From NCBI GenBank assembly GCA_964360255.1, contig CAYHVK010000014.1, positions 13,852 to 77,851 on the forward strand: a stretch of DNA of 64,000 nucleotides, read 5' to 3'. Of the stretch, positions 1-8,569 are shown piece by piece (the first letter of the stretch is position 1; each line of letters begins with the position of its first letter). The notes beneath the pieces are model-generated. The model worked only from the letters and a program-made list of their open reading frames with translations. It did not search any database and was not told the origin of the DNA. Position numbers and translations under genes: made by a program. The DNA is from CAYHVK01 sp964360255 (GTDB taxonomy: Bacteria > Bdellovibrionota > Bdellovibrionia > Bdellovibrionales > UBA1609).

Positions 1-241
1 GGCAATCCACATCAATTGTCGCCGCTCCAGTGCTCGCTACAGCGGCGACCGAGGCCGGTTGACGCTCTTGTCGAGGCAATATCGGTGCAGCTGTCTCTTC
101 GACCAAAGTCGTGGCTACTGTCATCGCATTTGTTTCTTTATACGGGTTCGAACCGAGAACGCTCGCCACTACCGACAGACCAAAGATAGAAACTAAACCC
201 ACAGTTAGAGTGAGAATACCGAAATTGATTTTTTTAATCAT
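1..241 (-). CDS. Secreted or membrane-anchored protein, N-terminal part (cut by window start)
   Basis: A reverse-strand frame opens with ATG at 241-239 and stays open to base 1, giving about 80 residues. The start reads MIKKINFGILTLTVGLVSIF and continues as a hydrophobic stretch, which is a typical signal peptide or N-terminal membrane anchor (residues about 5-32). A low-complexity Ala/Thr/Pro-rich segment follows. The Shine-Dalgarno site is weak. This frame explains the sequence better than the overlapping plus-strand frame at 111-413, which has no family-like features. No function can be assigned, because only the leader and linker are visible. Confidence 0.5.
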   Translation of the reverse strand, partial: MIKKINFGILTLTVGLVSIFGLSVVASVLGSNPYKETNAMTVATTLVEETAAPILPRQERQPASVAAVASTGAATIDVDC

Positions 242-334
242 CAAGAGGTCTTTAATTTCCATACATACCTGTCGGGATTTTGACGGTTGTATGTTAGAAA
301 CTTTGAAAGATTTAGCAGAATGGCTTGTATCAGA

Positions 335-409
335 AAGGTACCTGCTTCCCGTTCGGAGAATCCGGACACGATCTATGTCCGGCTTCTCCGAACGGGAAGC
401 AGGTACCTT
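335..409. repeat. Near-perfect 34-bp inverted repeat; probable terminator of the minus-strand gene
   Basis: Arms 335-368 and 376-409 are complementary at 33 of 34 positions (single mismatch 361/383) around a 7-nt loop. The outer part contains GGTACC and CTTCCCGTT. The right arm ends one base before the stop codon (410-412) of the upstream minus-strand gene, so the transcript would fold directly after its stop. There is no clear T-tract. A diverged copy of one arm lies at 55367-55400, again directly abutting a stop codon, so this is a repeat family rather than only a terminator. Confidence 0.85.
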
Positions 410-1219
410 CTAGTCGGCCCAACTTAAGCCGAGAATAAATTTATCTTCAGCTGGCGAGGTTGTGCCGGTAAGGCTGGTCGCCCACCCACGTCTTAAGGTT
501 TTAACGCCACTCAGAGTGAGTCTTTCTTCGTCGGTTTCATAATCTGAAAGCACGCGAACTGTGTTCGACACTGGATAAGCTAACGAAACGCGAACGTCTG
601 ATGCATCGAAGTTCACTTTAGTTTCGATATTGTATGGGTTCTGAATTTTTAAATCGAAATCATTGCCTGAAACGCTATAGCGTAATTTATAACCGAAACG
701 TTTATTCGAGCCACCCGAAATATTACTGATCGCCTCTTTCGTGTCGTAAACTTTTTCACCCGCAGAAGTCTTCTTTAAAGTTTTATCCGAATAGTATTCA
801 CCCAGCCTCTTAGTCATAAAACGCCCGAATCTCTCCTGGCGCTTTTGGTATTCTTCGTGAGTGATATATTGCCCATTACCAAGATCACGGTCGAAATATT
901 GCGAAGGTATTGACTGAATCTGTTCACCTTGGGTGCGACCAAAACCTCTTTCATAACGGTCGCGAATATCGGTGTTCATTTTTTTAGTGAAAAACTCATC
1001 ATTGAAGCTGGGCTCTGTCGACTCTAATTGCGGAACAATGACCACTTCCATAGAAAGCCGATAGCGTTCATCTTTTACTGATGAAAGATAACCTGGGTGA
1101 CTCTCTAATTCGCCAGCTGAAACCTGAAAACCTAGAACTAAAATAAGCATAGCTAAACCAGCGCTTATATAACGCTGAATGGTTGTGTTAGCCTGAAGTG
1201 CTCCGAATAGAGGTCTCAT
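410..1219 (-). CDS. Secreted beta-rich protein of unknown function
   Basis: This 269-residue protein was not recognised. A hydrophobic segment at residues 18-35 ending in VSAG looks like a signal peptide preceded by a longer than usual N-region; translation could instead begin at the internal Met near residue 24. The middle (about 60-165) is charged and probably helical. The last 90 residues alternate polar and hydrophobic positions in short strands ending in LGLSWAD, as in small outer-membrane or periplasmic beta-structures. The gene stands alone, with a long hairpin directly after its stop. An envelope location is inference; the function is unknown. Confidence 0.6.
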   Translation of the reverse strand: MRPLFGALQANTTIQRYISAGLAMLILVLGFQVSAGELESHPGYLSSVKDERYRLSMEVVIVPQLESTEPSFNDEFFTKKMNTDIRDRYERGFGRTQGEQIQSIPSQYFDRDLGNGQYITHEEYQKRQERFGRFMTKRLGEYYSDKTLKKTSAGEKVYDTKEAISNISGGSNKRFGYKLRYSVSGNDFDLKIQNPYNIETKVNFDASDVRVSLAYPVSNTVRVLSDYETDEERLTLSGVKTLRRGWATSLTGTTSPAEDKFILGLSWAD

Positions 1220-1441
1220 ACCCTATGGTATTGCAAAGCCAAGACCCAGGGCCATATCATAAGTGCTTGATTTAACTAATGTTTTACAGACATTGGCCCT
1301 CCAGATTTCGAGCTGATAAAAGTGCTGTTAGCTTCTTAACACCCCTCTCAGGGTTAGAATTTACCTCAGTCTTTTCAGGTATTTACGCACCATGCCGGAC
1401 TTCTGTTGATACGCCTAAAATTGTCATTTAGAGTCTTCTTC

Positions 1442-2083
1442 ATGCAGCAAGTCCTTAAACAGCACCATGACGTTCATCTCGCCAGAAAGATCTGGCATTT
1501 TCTGGGCGTAGTATTTGTGGCGGTCTGCTATCACAATCTTGAGCGTTCAGATTCTATTCAACTGCTTGTCATTTTCGGTACGATATTTATTACTTTCGAT
1601 GTGGTTCGTCTGACGAATGACCGCGTGAACAAATTTGCTATTCGAGTGATGGGTCCTATCATGCGGGACAGCGAAAAGAACAAACTTGCTGGCACCACCT
1701 ATTTGATCGTAGGCGTTTTCGTGATCGTTCTCTTTTTCGACCCACTTATTGTTAAACTTTCGTTATTGTTTTTAGCGCTAGCAGATCCGGTAGCGAGCTA
1801 TTTCGGAATTCGTTATGGCCGTGATCGCCTTTTCGGTCGCAAAAGTCTTCAAGGGAGCATGGCCGCCTTCATCTGCTGCCTCCTCATTTCACTCGGTTAT
1901 TTTTACTCGAAAAATTTAATGATGGATCGCTTGTTTATGGTCAGCATCTTAGCTGGCTTAGCCGGAGCGATCTCTGAAGCCGTGCCGGTCGGGCGTCTTG
2001 ACGATAACCTATTGCTGCCGGTATTAAGTTCAACACTCCTATATGGGATTTATTATATATTCGGAGGCTTTCCAATTGCTTAA
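1442..2083 (+). CDS. Dolichol kinase / CTP-dependent diacylglycerol kinase-like membrane protein
   Basis: A multi-span membrane protein of 213 residues from ATG 1442 (a TTG at 1406 would add 12 residues). It resembles the SEC59/DGK1/phytol kinase group, which phosphorylates lipid alcohols using CTP. Seen are the early Arg-Lys followed by His (RKIWH), the LALADPVASYFGIRYGR segment, GRKSLQGS, and a late Gly-rich EAVPVGRLDDN segment, all in the order usual for the family. The ATG is preferred because the conserved region begins about 14 residues after it; neither start has a strong Shine-Dalgarno. It precedes pssA, which suggests a role in phospholipid metabolism. The exact substrate cannot be told from sequence. 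Confidence 0.75.
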   Translation: MQQVLKQHHDVHLARKIWHFLGVVFVAVCYHNLERSDSIQLLVIFGTIFITFDVVRLTNDRVNKFAIRVMGPIMRDSEKNKLAGTTYLIVGVFVIVLFFDPLIVKLSLLFLALADPVASYFGIRYGRDRLFGRKSLQGSMAAFICCLLISLGYFYSKNLMMDRLFMVSILAGLAGAISEAVPVGRLDDNLLLPVLSSTLLYGIYYIFGGFPIA

Positions 2084-2123
2084 CAACGATTCAAAACCAG
2101 ACGGATTCAGAAAGAGGTTTTTC

Positions 2124-2954
2124 ATGGCAGCCCCAAATACAAACGGTGTCCCAGGCAAACGCCGTCTTCGCGATCGCCTTCACGTCAATATTTACATTCT
2201 TCCGAATTTACTCACGACCATAAATATGTTCTTCGGCTTCTATGCGATCATTCACTCTATTCAAGGTGATTACCTGATGGCGTCATATGCTATCGTGGCT
2301 GCGGCCGTTTTTGATTTGCTCGATGGCCGCGTGGCTCGCTGGACAAAATCGACTTCGGAATTCGGCGCTGAATACGATTCACTTTGTGACTTAGTCAGCT
2401 TCGGTTTAGCACCGGGAGTTTTGTTATTCCTTTGGTCACTTCAACCTTTTGGTCGTATTGGCTGGCTGGCGAGTTTCTTCTATGTAGCTTGCGGAGCTTT
2501 ACGTCTCGCGCGCTTTAACGTTCAGAAAAAAGTTCTGAGCAAAGGTTATTTTCAAGGCTTACCGATTCCGATGGCCGCTGGTATTGTGGCCAGCGCGGTT
2601 TTAGCCTTTACAGACCTTGAGTATGAACCCTCACACTCAATGCTTCTTCTCTCAATCACTTTCTTACTCGGCTTCGTAATGGTTTCGAGCTTTCCGTACC
2701 GCAGCTTTAAAGATATCGATCTTCGCCAAAGAATGCCGTTTCACTATTTAGTTCTTGGCGTAGCGGTTATTGCGATCATTGCCATTCGCCCCGAAGTTAT
2801 GCTTTTCGTGACGTTTATGATATACGCTTTGCTCGGTGCCGTATTCGGAGTTTTACGTATTGGTAAACCTCCCCAACTCATAGATGCTGAAGCTCAGGCA
2901 GAAGAAGACCAAGCTGAAGCAGAAGAGACAGAAGACGGCTACTCAGAACACTAA
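2124..2954 (+). CDS. pssA: CDP-diacylglycerol--serine O-phosphatidyltransferase
   Basis: Joins CDP-diacylglycerol and L-serine to form phosphatidylserine, the precursor of phosphatidylethanolamine, in the inner membrane. The CDP-alcohol phosphotransferase signature is exact: D67-G68, A71-R72, G81, D85 and D89. Several membrane segments follow, and the C-terminal tail is acidic (Glu/Ala/Asp-rich). ATG 2124 is chosen because AGAAAGAGG lies 6 nt upstream. An earlier in-frame ATG at 2043 would overlap the lipid kinase-like gene by 41 nt and adds 27 residues without family character. The tail end is 12 nt before asd, so the two are likely cotranscribed. Confidence 0.92.
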   Translation: MAAPNTNGVPGKRRLRDRLHVNIYILPNLLTTINMFFGFYAIIHSIQGDYLMASYAIVAAAVFDLLDGRVARWTKSTSEFGAEYDSLCDLVSFGLAPGVLLFLWSLQPFGRIGWLASFFYVACGALRLARFNVQKKVLSKGYFQGLPIPMAAGIVASAVLAFTDLEYEPSHSMLLLSITFLLGFVMVSSFPYRSFKDIDLRQRMPFHYLVLGVAVIAIIAIRPEVMLFVTFMIYALLGAVFGVLRIGKPPQLIDAEAQAEEDQAEAEETEDGYSEH

Positions 2955-2966
2955 GGAGCAAAGCCC

Positions 2967-4031
2967 ATGTCTTTAAAAATCGGCGTTGTCGGTGCCACCG
3001 GAATGGTGGGCGAAGCGTTTATGCACGTTCTTTCTCGCAAAAATAATTTCAAAGAAGAAATTTCTGAAGTTCGCCCTTTTGCCAGCGATAAAAGTATCGG
3101 TGCAAAGGTGACTTGCATTGGTAAAGAATGGTCCGTGCAAGGCTTGAAACAAGGTTGCTTTAAAGGTCTCGATTTAGTTTTCTTCTCGAGCGGCGATGAT
3201 ATTTCGGCCGAATGGGCTCCACGTGCGGTAGATGAAGGTGCTTTCGCCGTTGATAACTCTGCTGCATTTCGTATGCATCCAGAACATCCGCTGATCGTAC
3301 CTGAAGTGAATGGACATTTGATTCCACTTCGCTCAAAACCAGCGCTGATTGCGAATCCCAACTGCTCGACCATTCAACTTGTTGTGGCTTTGAAAGCTAT
3401 GAAAGCCTTTGGCCTTTCAAATGTTCGTGTCGCCAGTTACCAATCTGTTTCTGGAGCCGGTAAAGCCGGTCGCGATGAGCTTATTACTCAGCTGAAATCT
3501 TTTATTCAAGAACTTGAAAGCGCACCGAACAAATCTGTGACCCTTTACGATGAGCTTTTAAATAAAGTGCCGGACAACTTACAAACTTTTTCTCACGCCA
3601 TCGCGTTCAATACGATTCCGCAAATCGGCTCATTCGGCAAAGATGGTTTTAGCTCTGAAGAGACTAAAATCATGAAAGAAACTAAAAAAATTCTTGAAAT
3701 GCCGAACCTAAAAGTGAGTGCTTTTACTGTTCGCGTGCCGAGCCTCAACTCTCATAGCGAAGCGGTATGGGTGACTTTCGATAAAGAAGTTTCTCGAGCA
3801 GAATTAGTAAAAGCCCTGAGGGACGGCGAAGGCCTTAAGTTCGATGACCAATCTTCACAGTCCAATTATCCAACCTCTCGTCTCTCTTCAGGAACCGACC
3901 CCGTCTACGTCGGTCGTCTCCACCAAGATCTTGAAGATCCGAAAACATGGCTCATGTGGGTTGTGGCTGACAATATTTTAAAGGGCGCCGCCCTCAACGG
4001 CCTGCAAATAGCGCAAAAGATTTTCAATTAG
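2967..4031 (+). CDS. asd: Aspartate-semialdehyde dehydrogenase
   Basis: NADPH-dependent reduction of L-aspartyl phosphate to aspartate semialdehyde, the branch point to lysine, diaminopimelate, threonine and methionine. The N-terminal nucleotide-binding loop is GATGMVG (residues 9-15). The catalytic Cys is C133 in NPNCST, and the active-site His lies near residue 263 in NSHSEAV. The length of 354 fits the family. The ribosome binding site AAGGAG is well placed 9 nt before ATG 2967. It follows pssA closely; diaminopimelate feeds peptidoglycan, which suits the envelope theme of this stretch. Confidence 0.95.
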   Translation: MSLKIGVVGATGMVGEAFMHVLSRKNNFKEEISEVRPFASDKSIGAKVTCIGKEWSVQGLKQGCFKGLDLVFFSSGDDISAEWAPRAVDEGAFAVDNSAAFRMHPEHPLIVPEVNGHLIPLRSKPALIANPNCSTIQLVVALKAMKAFGLSNVRVASYQSVSGAGKAGRDELITQLKSFIQELESAPNKSVTLYDELLNKVPDNLQTFSHAIAFNTIPQIGSFGKDGFSSEETKIMKETKKILEMPNLKVSAFTVRVPSLNSHSEAVWVTFDKEVSRAELVKALRDGEGLKFDDQSSQSNYPTSRLSSGTDPVYVGRLHQDLEDPKTWLMWVVADNILKGAALNGLQIAQKIFN

Positions 4032-4122
4032 TGCCATTTTGGCTGTTTAGTTTTTAGACAGTCCTAGTGTGTTTACAGGGGTATTTTTCTCTCGAGTAAT
4101 ATGATCTATACTCCCTATCGCA

Positions 4123-5211
4123 ATGAAAACAACATCACTCCTTCTCACCATCGTCATCGCAACTGCGAGTGTGTCTTCCGCTGAAACTCGCTACACCGGC
4201 TGGTTCGACGGAAATGGCAAACCCATTTCGAAGGAGGTGAACACTCCACTCAAAGGCCCTTTTATGAGGGTTACACCAGGTCACACGGTCGCAAGTTTAC
4301 CCTCTCTACCCACAGCCACTCTACAAAGATTGGGTAGTTATTTAACTGGTCCCTTAGTGCAAGATGCGGCTGTCATCATGCCCGTTGCTAATGAGCGCTT
4401 TGCTAAATCTATTGAGAGTCTGCGTAAGAAAAACATCGTACAAAAAGCTAAGAATGCCGCCGCTGCTTTTGGTGTCGATCCGGCTGTTTTAATTGGCAAC
4501 ATTCTCGGCGAACTGACTTTCAATAATGATGTTCTTCGTATGGGCCAAGATTGGGCCGGTAAATTACTGCCTTCAAAAATGAATTATTCCGGAGCTCAGC
4601 GCTTGAGTTCTTTTCTTAGCGCCAAGCAATTTGAAATTTGCAAACCCCAACTCTCTGATTACTGGAGCTGGGTGTGCGTGAATCAGGTTTGGGCTGTCAG
4701 CCTAAGCAAAGCGAGAAAGCGTCCTGAGTATAATAATGTTCCAGACGATAAAATCATTCACTTAGAACCAAATGACGAAGTTCTTCATGGCGTTTTGCGC
4801 CCTTCAACCGGTGGTTCATACGGTTTAGCACAAATGAGTTTAGTCAGAGCTTTGATGGTGTCTAAAGATGTCTCTGACAAAACAAACCTAAAACAGGTGA
4901 CGCTGCAAAATATGAGCGAAGTGATGGAGATGGTTCTCGATGATGAAGCCACTCTCTACATTCTTGCAGCCTCTACCGCACGAGCCATTGATGCTTATAA
5001 ACGTTTTGCGAATATCGACATTTCAAACAATGTTGGCATCCAAGTTACGCTGTTCAATTTGGGATACGAAGTTGAGAAGGCGCTCGAGCTACAAAGAATC
5101 AATTTTATTCGCCGCCAAGCTCAGCAAAAACCGCTACCGCCAAAAGAAAACTACATGGGTTGGTTTATAACTGAAAAAGAAGCTGAGATCCGCCAGCTTT
5201 TAGCTGAATAA
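4123..5211 (+). CDS. Secreted lysozyme-like protein, DUF1402-type
   Basis: A 362-residue exported protein; the signal peptide is residues 1-20 (cleavage after SSA). The body resembles DUF1402 proteins, which I recall mainly from alphaproteobacteria. A helix carrying E130 in NILGELTFNN and a later GSYGLAQMS segment (about residues 231-239) recall the catalytic Glu and the Gly-Leu-Met/Ala-Gln motif of goose-type lysozymes and lytic transglycosylases. Two Cys pairs suggest disulphides. The N-terminal GWFDGNGKPI and C-terminal GWFITEKE flank the core. A role in cleaving peptidoglycan is inference. There is no clear Shine-Dalgarno; the start is fixed by the signal peptide. Confidence 0.6.
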   Translation: MKTTSLLLTIVIATASVSSAETRYTGWFDGNGKPISKEVNTPLKGPFMRVTPGHTVASLPSLPTATLQRLGSYLTGPLVQDAAVIMPVANERFAKSIESLRKKNIVQKAKNAAAAFGVDPAVLIGNILGELTFNNDVLRMGQDWAGKLLPSKMNYSGAQRLSSFLSAKQFEICKPQLSDYWSWVCVNQVWAVSLSKARKRPEYNNVPDDKIIHLEPNDEVLHGVLRPSTGGSYGLAQMSLVRALMVSKDVSDKTNLKQVTLQNMSEVMEMVLDDEATLYILAASTARAIDAYKRFANIDISNNVGIQVTLFNLGYEVEKALELQRINFIRRQAQQKPLPPKENYMGWFITEKEAEIRQLLAE

Positions 5212-5259
5212 GCCGCCCAATTCTTTGACTTCAACAGCCTTGCATGGTTCGATTTATAT

Positions 5260-6645
5260 ATGGGAACCGCCGCACAAATTCTCAAAGTTTTTCTATTCGC
5301 TGCTTCCCTATTTTTAGGAGCGGGTTTTTTCGCGACTTCAGCCCACGCCCAAAACGCCCTTCGCATTGATTCTATTTCAGGCGTTTCAAATTATACGATT
5401 GATTCAGCCACTAACGGCGCTGCGATTTACGCAGGTATCGCTGGCACCTGCTCTTCAGCTTCAACAACCGATACATGCAATAGCTGCTTAGGTGGATTGA
5501 CGGCTTGTAATGCAAAAAGAGTTCACCCGAACTTGGTTTTAAATATTACTTTTACAGTCACAGGCGAGCTCACTGGTGTCGCTCGCCTTCATTATTCATC
5601 ATCAGCTAGCGCCACTGTAAGTAATGTGACTGGTGCGACAGCCTCGAGTGGAACAAATACAATCAGCAAAACGGTGAATCCTACTGTGACCATGTCTGTT
5701 TCTTGGGGCAGCCTTTGCACCAGCTTATCGACCGATGGTGGCTGCACCACTGTTGAAAAGCAGGGCAAGCTTTACATTTGTGTTTCTGCCGATGCGACTT
5801 GTGACTCTAATGAGCGTGTTGAAATTCCAACGTATCTTTATGCACCAGAATCAACAGATGTAGATCCTATTGACTGTAGTGGAACGGGACCCATTTCTGA
5901 CAATGGCATTTGCGGCTTCACGGCTTTCCCCGGTGACGAAAAAATAACGGTGACTGATCTCGATTTGGGCGGAAGCTATCCGACGAACAATGATGTTCCA
6001 GTCACCAAAATGGTGGTTCTCTTCAGTGACGTGAATTTTGCCGATATCGATAACACCAACTACGTTGACGGCAACGTGGCTGAACTCGATGCCGATAGCA
6101 ATGGCGATATTTCACCTGATACCGTTGAGGGCCTTACAAACGACGTTAAATATTTTTTTAGATCTGGCATGATCGATGCGGCTCAAAATCTTTACTTCAT
6201 TACAAGCGACAACGAAATTACAACCAATGGAGGCGGAGGTTGTGGAGCAGAAGATGATGCCACTTGCAATTACATCGCCACGCCGTCAAAAGTTTACGGC
6301 CTGCTCACTGAAGATTTAAATTGCTTTATCACTACGGCCGCCTACGGCTCGAGCTTCGCGCCGAAAGTGATGGATTTCAGAGCCTTCAGAAATAAATTTT
6401 TAGTCCCAAGCGCATTAGGCCGTAAAATTATTTATTTCTACTATGACATCGGCCCGAAAGCGGCGCGCTGGCTCGATCAAAATGAATGGGCTAAACCTGC
6501 AGTGCGCTTAGGGCTTCTCCCCGCCTGGTTATTTGTTGAGACAGCGCAGTTCTTAGGCCTGACAGCAGCGGCAGTTTTCTTTGTTTCGTTTTTCATTCTC
6601 CTCTTCTGCGGCGTGAAAATTATTAAGCGGAGAATGACAATTTGA
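5260..6645 (+). CDS. Secreted protein with CFI-box C-terminal anchoring domain
   Basis: The 461-residue protein starts with a signal peptide ending in SAHAQ (about residues 1-31). It has a Cys- and Thr-rich Ig-like or fibronectin-like region to about residue 345, with Asp-rich stretches, then a C-terminal segment beginning CFITTAAYGS at C355. This is the CFI-box-CTERM signature (usual form CFIATAAYGS), which ends in a transmembrane helix (about residues 425-452) and a basic tail KIIKRRM. Such tails are thought to mark surface-sorted proteins. It is translationally coupled to the next gene (4-nt overlap). The extracytoplasmic domain itself was not recognised. Confidence 0.72.
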   Translation: MGTAAQILKVFLFAASLFLGAGFFATSAHAQNALRIDSISGVSNYTIDSATNGAAIYAGIAGTCSSASTTDTCNSCLGGLTACNAKRVHPNLVLNITFTVTGELTGVARLHYSSSASATVSNVTGATASSGTNTISKTVNPTVTMSVSWGSLCTSLSTDGGCTTVEKQGKLYICVSADATCDSNERVEIPTYLYAPESTDVDPIDCSGTGPISDNGICGFTAFPGDEKITVTDLDLGGSYPTNNDVPVTKMVVLFSDVNFADIDNTNYVDGNVAELDADSNGDISPDTVEGLTNDVKYFFRSGMIDAAQNLYFITSDNEITTNGGGGCGAEDDATCNYIATPSKVYGLLTEDLNCFITTAAYGSSFAPKVMDFRAFRNKFLVPSALGRKIIYFYYDIGPKAARWLDQNEWAKPAVRLGLLPAWLFVETAQFLGLTAAAVFFVSFFILLFCGVKIIKRRMTI

Positions 6646-7685
6646 AATGCACATTCGCTTCCGTAATTTTCGGCACAGGTTTAGTTTTGTCTCTCGGTAT
6701 TATTGAACTGACAGGTGAACTTGGCTTTCTGCCGAACGCTCAAGCTCAGCAAAAACCACAGCCCGCTCGCATTCAGCCACCTGACTTACTGACTGAACCA
6801 GCTGATGCTGTCGAAGCTGAAGCTCCGCCGTCAAATCAAGATGAAGAGCCCACAATGGCTCCTCCGTCAGCAGCGAAACAAGAAACCAATCTTGATCCGC
6901 TTGAACCTATCGAGTCTGATAAAGAGCCGGTACCGATCATTAAGAAAAACACTCAAGCCATAGATCGCCGAGCTCGCCCTGAGAGTCGATACATTGAACA
7001 TCCCAATGCTAAAAAAGGTTTGATCAAAATTGATAAAGAAAAAGTTTATCATTATCGCGTGAAACCATCAGATCAAAAAGGCGCGGGCAGTTTTAAAGTT
7101 GCGGTTTATGAGCCGACCAATTTAGAAAACCCTGAAGACCCAAGTCTTCTTAATTACGATTCCATTTACGACGACAATGCCAGCCCACTTCTTCTTTATG
7201 AACACGAGTGGCAAATCTGGCAGAAGTTCGGCAAGTTTGGTTTAACAGCAACGGGCGGCTTTTTCTTCGCCGAAGGTCACGGCCAATTCGCTAACCCTGC
7301 AGCCACTGATCGTCCGAAAGAACAGTTTATGCTTTTTGTTTTTCCGGTTCATGTCGGAGGCATCCTTCGCCTGCAATTCACTGACGGACAAAGATTCGTT
7401 CCTTACGGCGGCGGCGGTATCGGCGGCATGGCTTTCGCTGAACGCCGTGATGATGATTTAAATCCATCTATAGGCGCACGACTTGGATTCTCACCCAACG
7501 CCACTGCTTACGGTGGTATTGCTTTGCAATTAGGTTCGGGCTCTCAATCATTTCTTGATCTCGATCGCGAGTACGGCATCAATAAAATGTGGCTGACCGC
7601 CGAATACCGCACTTACATTCATATCGGCGGCGATTATGATTTCAGTGGCGACGCCATCAACGGCGGCTTCACCGCTGAGTTCTAG
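6642..7685 (+). CDS. Outer-membrane beta-barrel protein partnered with the CFI-box protein
   Basis: The 347-residue protein starts at TTG 6642, with GGAG 9 nt upstream, and overlaps the stop of the preceding gene. The order is: signal peptide (about 1-35, ending AQAQ); a Pro/Glu/Ala-rich linker (about 36-120), probably crossing the periplasm; then a Gly/aromatic-rich barrel of alternating strands (about 180-347) ending in a C-terminal Phe, the classic outer-membrane insertion signal. It recalls small myxobacterial/Bdellovibrio-type barrels, but I cannot name the subfamily. The tight coupling implies that barrel and CFI-box protein act together, perhaps as anchor and cargo (inference). Confidence 0.65.
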   Translation: MKCTFASVIFGTGLVLSLGIIELTGELGFLPNAQAQQKPQPARIQPPDLLTEPADAVEAEAPPSNQDEEPTMAPPSAAKQETNLDPLEPIESDKEPVPIIKKNTQAIDRRARPESRYIEHPNAKKGLIKIDKEKVYHYRVKPSDQKGAGSFKVAVYEPTNLENPEDPSLLNYDSIYDDNASPLLLYEHEWQIWQKFGKFGLTATGGFFFAEGHGQFANPAATDRPKEQFMLFVFPVHVGGILRLQFTDGQRFVPYGGGGIGGMAFAERRDDDLNPSIGARLGFSPNATAYGGIALQLGSGSQSFLDLDREYGINKMWLTAEYRTYIHIGGDYDFSGDAINGGFTAEF

Positions 7686-7765
7686 TAAAATCCACTCGCT
7701 CATCAGAATCCCCCTAGCCAGAAGCTTGAAAGGCAGCTACAAAGCCGCTTGAGGTTCGTGGTACT

Positions 7766-8536
7766 TTGAAAAAATATAAATTCTTAATTTCTTATGATGG
7801 GACTGACTTTGAGGGCTGGCAACGCCAGCTCGAAGGCAAACCCACAGTTCAAGGAGCTATTGAGCGAGCCATTGCCCAGATCTGCAGTGAACCTATCAAG
7901 GTCATTGGCTCAGGGCGCACTGACAGCGGCGTTCATGCTGAAGGGCAAGTTTTTCACTTTAAAACCGACAAAGAACTCAATCGCAACTTTATTAAGAGCA
8001 TGAACTCGATTCTCCCCCACTCAATTTCTGTATTAAATGGTTGGGAGGCTCCCGATGAGTTTCACGCTCAAATTTCTGCTATTTCTAAAACTTACCGCTA
8101 TTTAATTCATAATAGCCAGGTGCCCAATGCCCTCAGACGTCGCTACACAACATGGCAGCGTCGCGAGCTAAATATCGATAATCTCAATGCTATTTGCGAA
8201 CCTCTCATCGGCACCCATGACTTTAAAAGCTTCCAAACGGCAGGCACCGGGGTGAAGACAAGCATTCGCACCATCACCGAAGCTCACTGGAAACTGATCG
8301 GCCCTGAGCTCATAGAGTTCAGAGTGACAGGCACAGGCTTTTTAAAACAAATGATACGAAATATCGTCGGAACAGCCATACATCTGCACCAAATCGGCCA
8401 GGGCCCTAAAGAAATGTCTGCTATTCTCAATGAGTTAGACCGTCAGGCCGCTAAAGCGACTGCACCTCCCACCGGGCTTTATTTACATCGAGTTGAATAT
8501 CCAAGTGACCTTGACAATAAGTGCCGCGAACTTTAG
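7766..8536 (+). CDS. truA: tRNA pseudouridine(38-40) synthase TruA
   Basis: Converts uridines 38-40 of the tRNA anticodon arm to pseudouridine. The catalytic Asp is D53 in GRTDSGVHAEGQ, the invariant TruA motif. The N-terminal KFLISYDGTDFEGWQRQ and the C-terminal GTGFLKQMIRNIVGTA segments are typical, and the length of 256 is normal. The start is TTG 7766; GAGG lies 11 nt upstream, and no better start precedes the conserved sequence. It sits 33 nt before rplM and probably shares its transcript, an arrangement seen in many bacteria. Confidence 0.95.
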   Translation: MKKYKFLISYDGTDFEGWQRQLEGKPTVQGAIERAIAQICSEPIKVIGSGRTDSGVHAEGQVFHFKTDKELNRNFIKSMNSILPHSISVLNGWEAPDEFHAQISAISKTYRYLIHNSQVPNALRRRYTTWQRRELNIDNLNAICEPLIGTHDFKSFQTAGTGVKTSIRTITEAHWKLIGPELIEFRVTGTGFLKQMIRNIVGTAIHLHQIGQGPKEMSAILNELDRQAAKATAPPTGLYLHRVEYPSDLDNKCREL

Positions 8537-8569
8537 ATTGTCGCCCTTCGACATTCGAGAGGAATACCT

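Noticed and set aside
111..413. Plus-strand frame of 100 codons near the window start
   Set aside because: It runs through the opposite-strand signal-peptide gene and through the hairpin 335-409; it has no ribosome site and no protein-like features.
2951..3373. Minus-strand frame of 140 codons inside asd
   Set aside because: Complete overlap with a certain asd gene; composition is that of a shadow frame.
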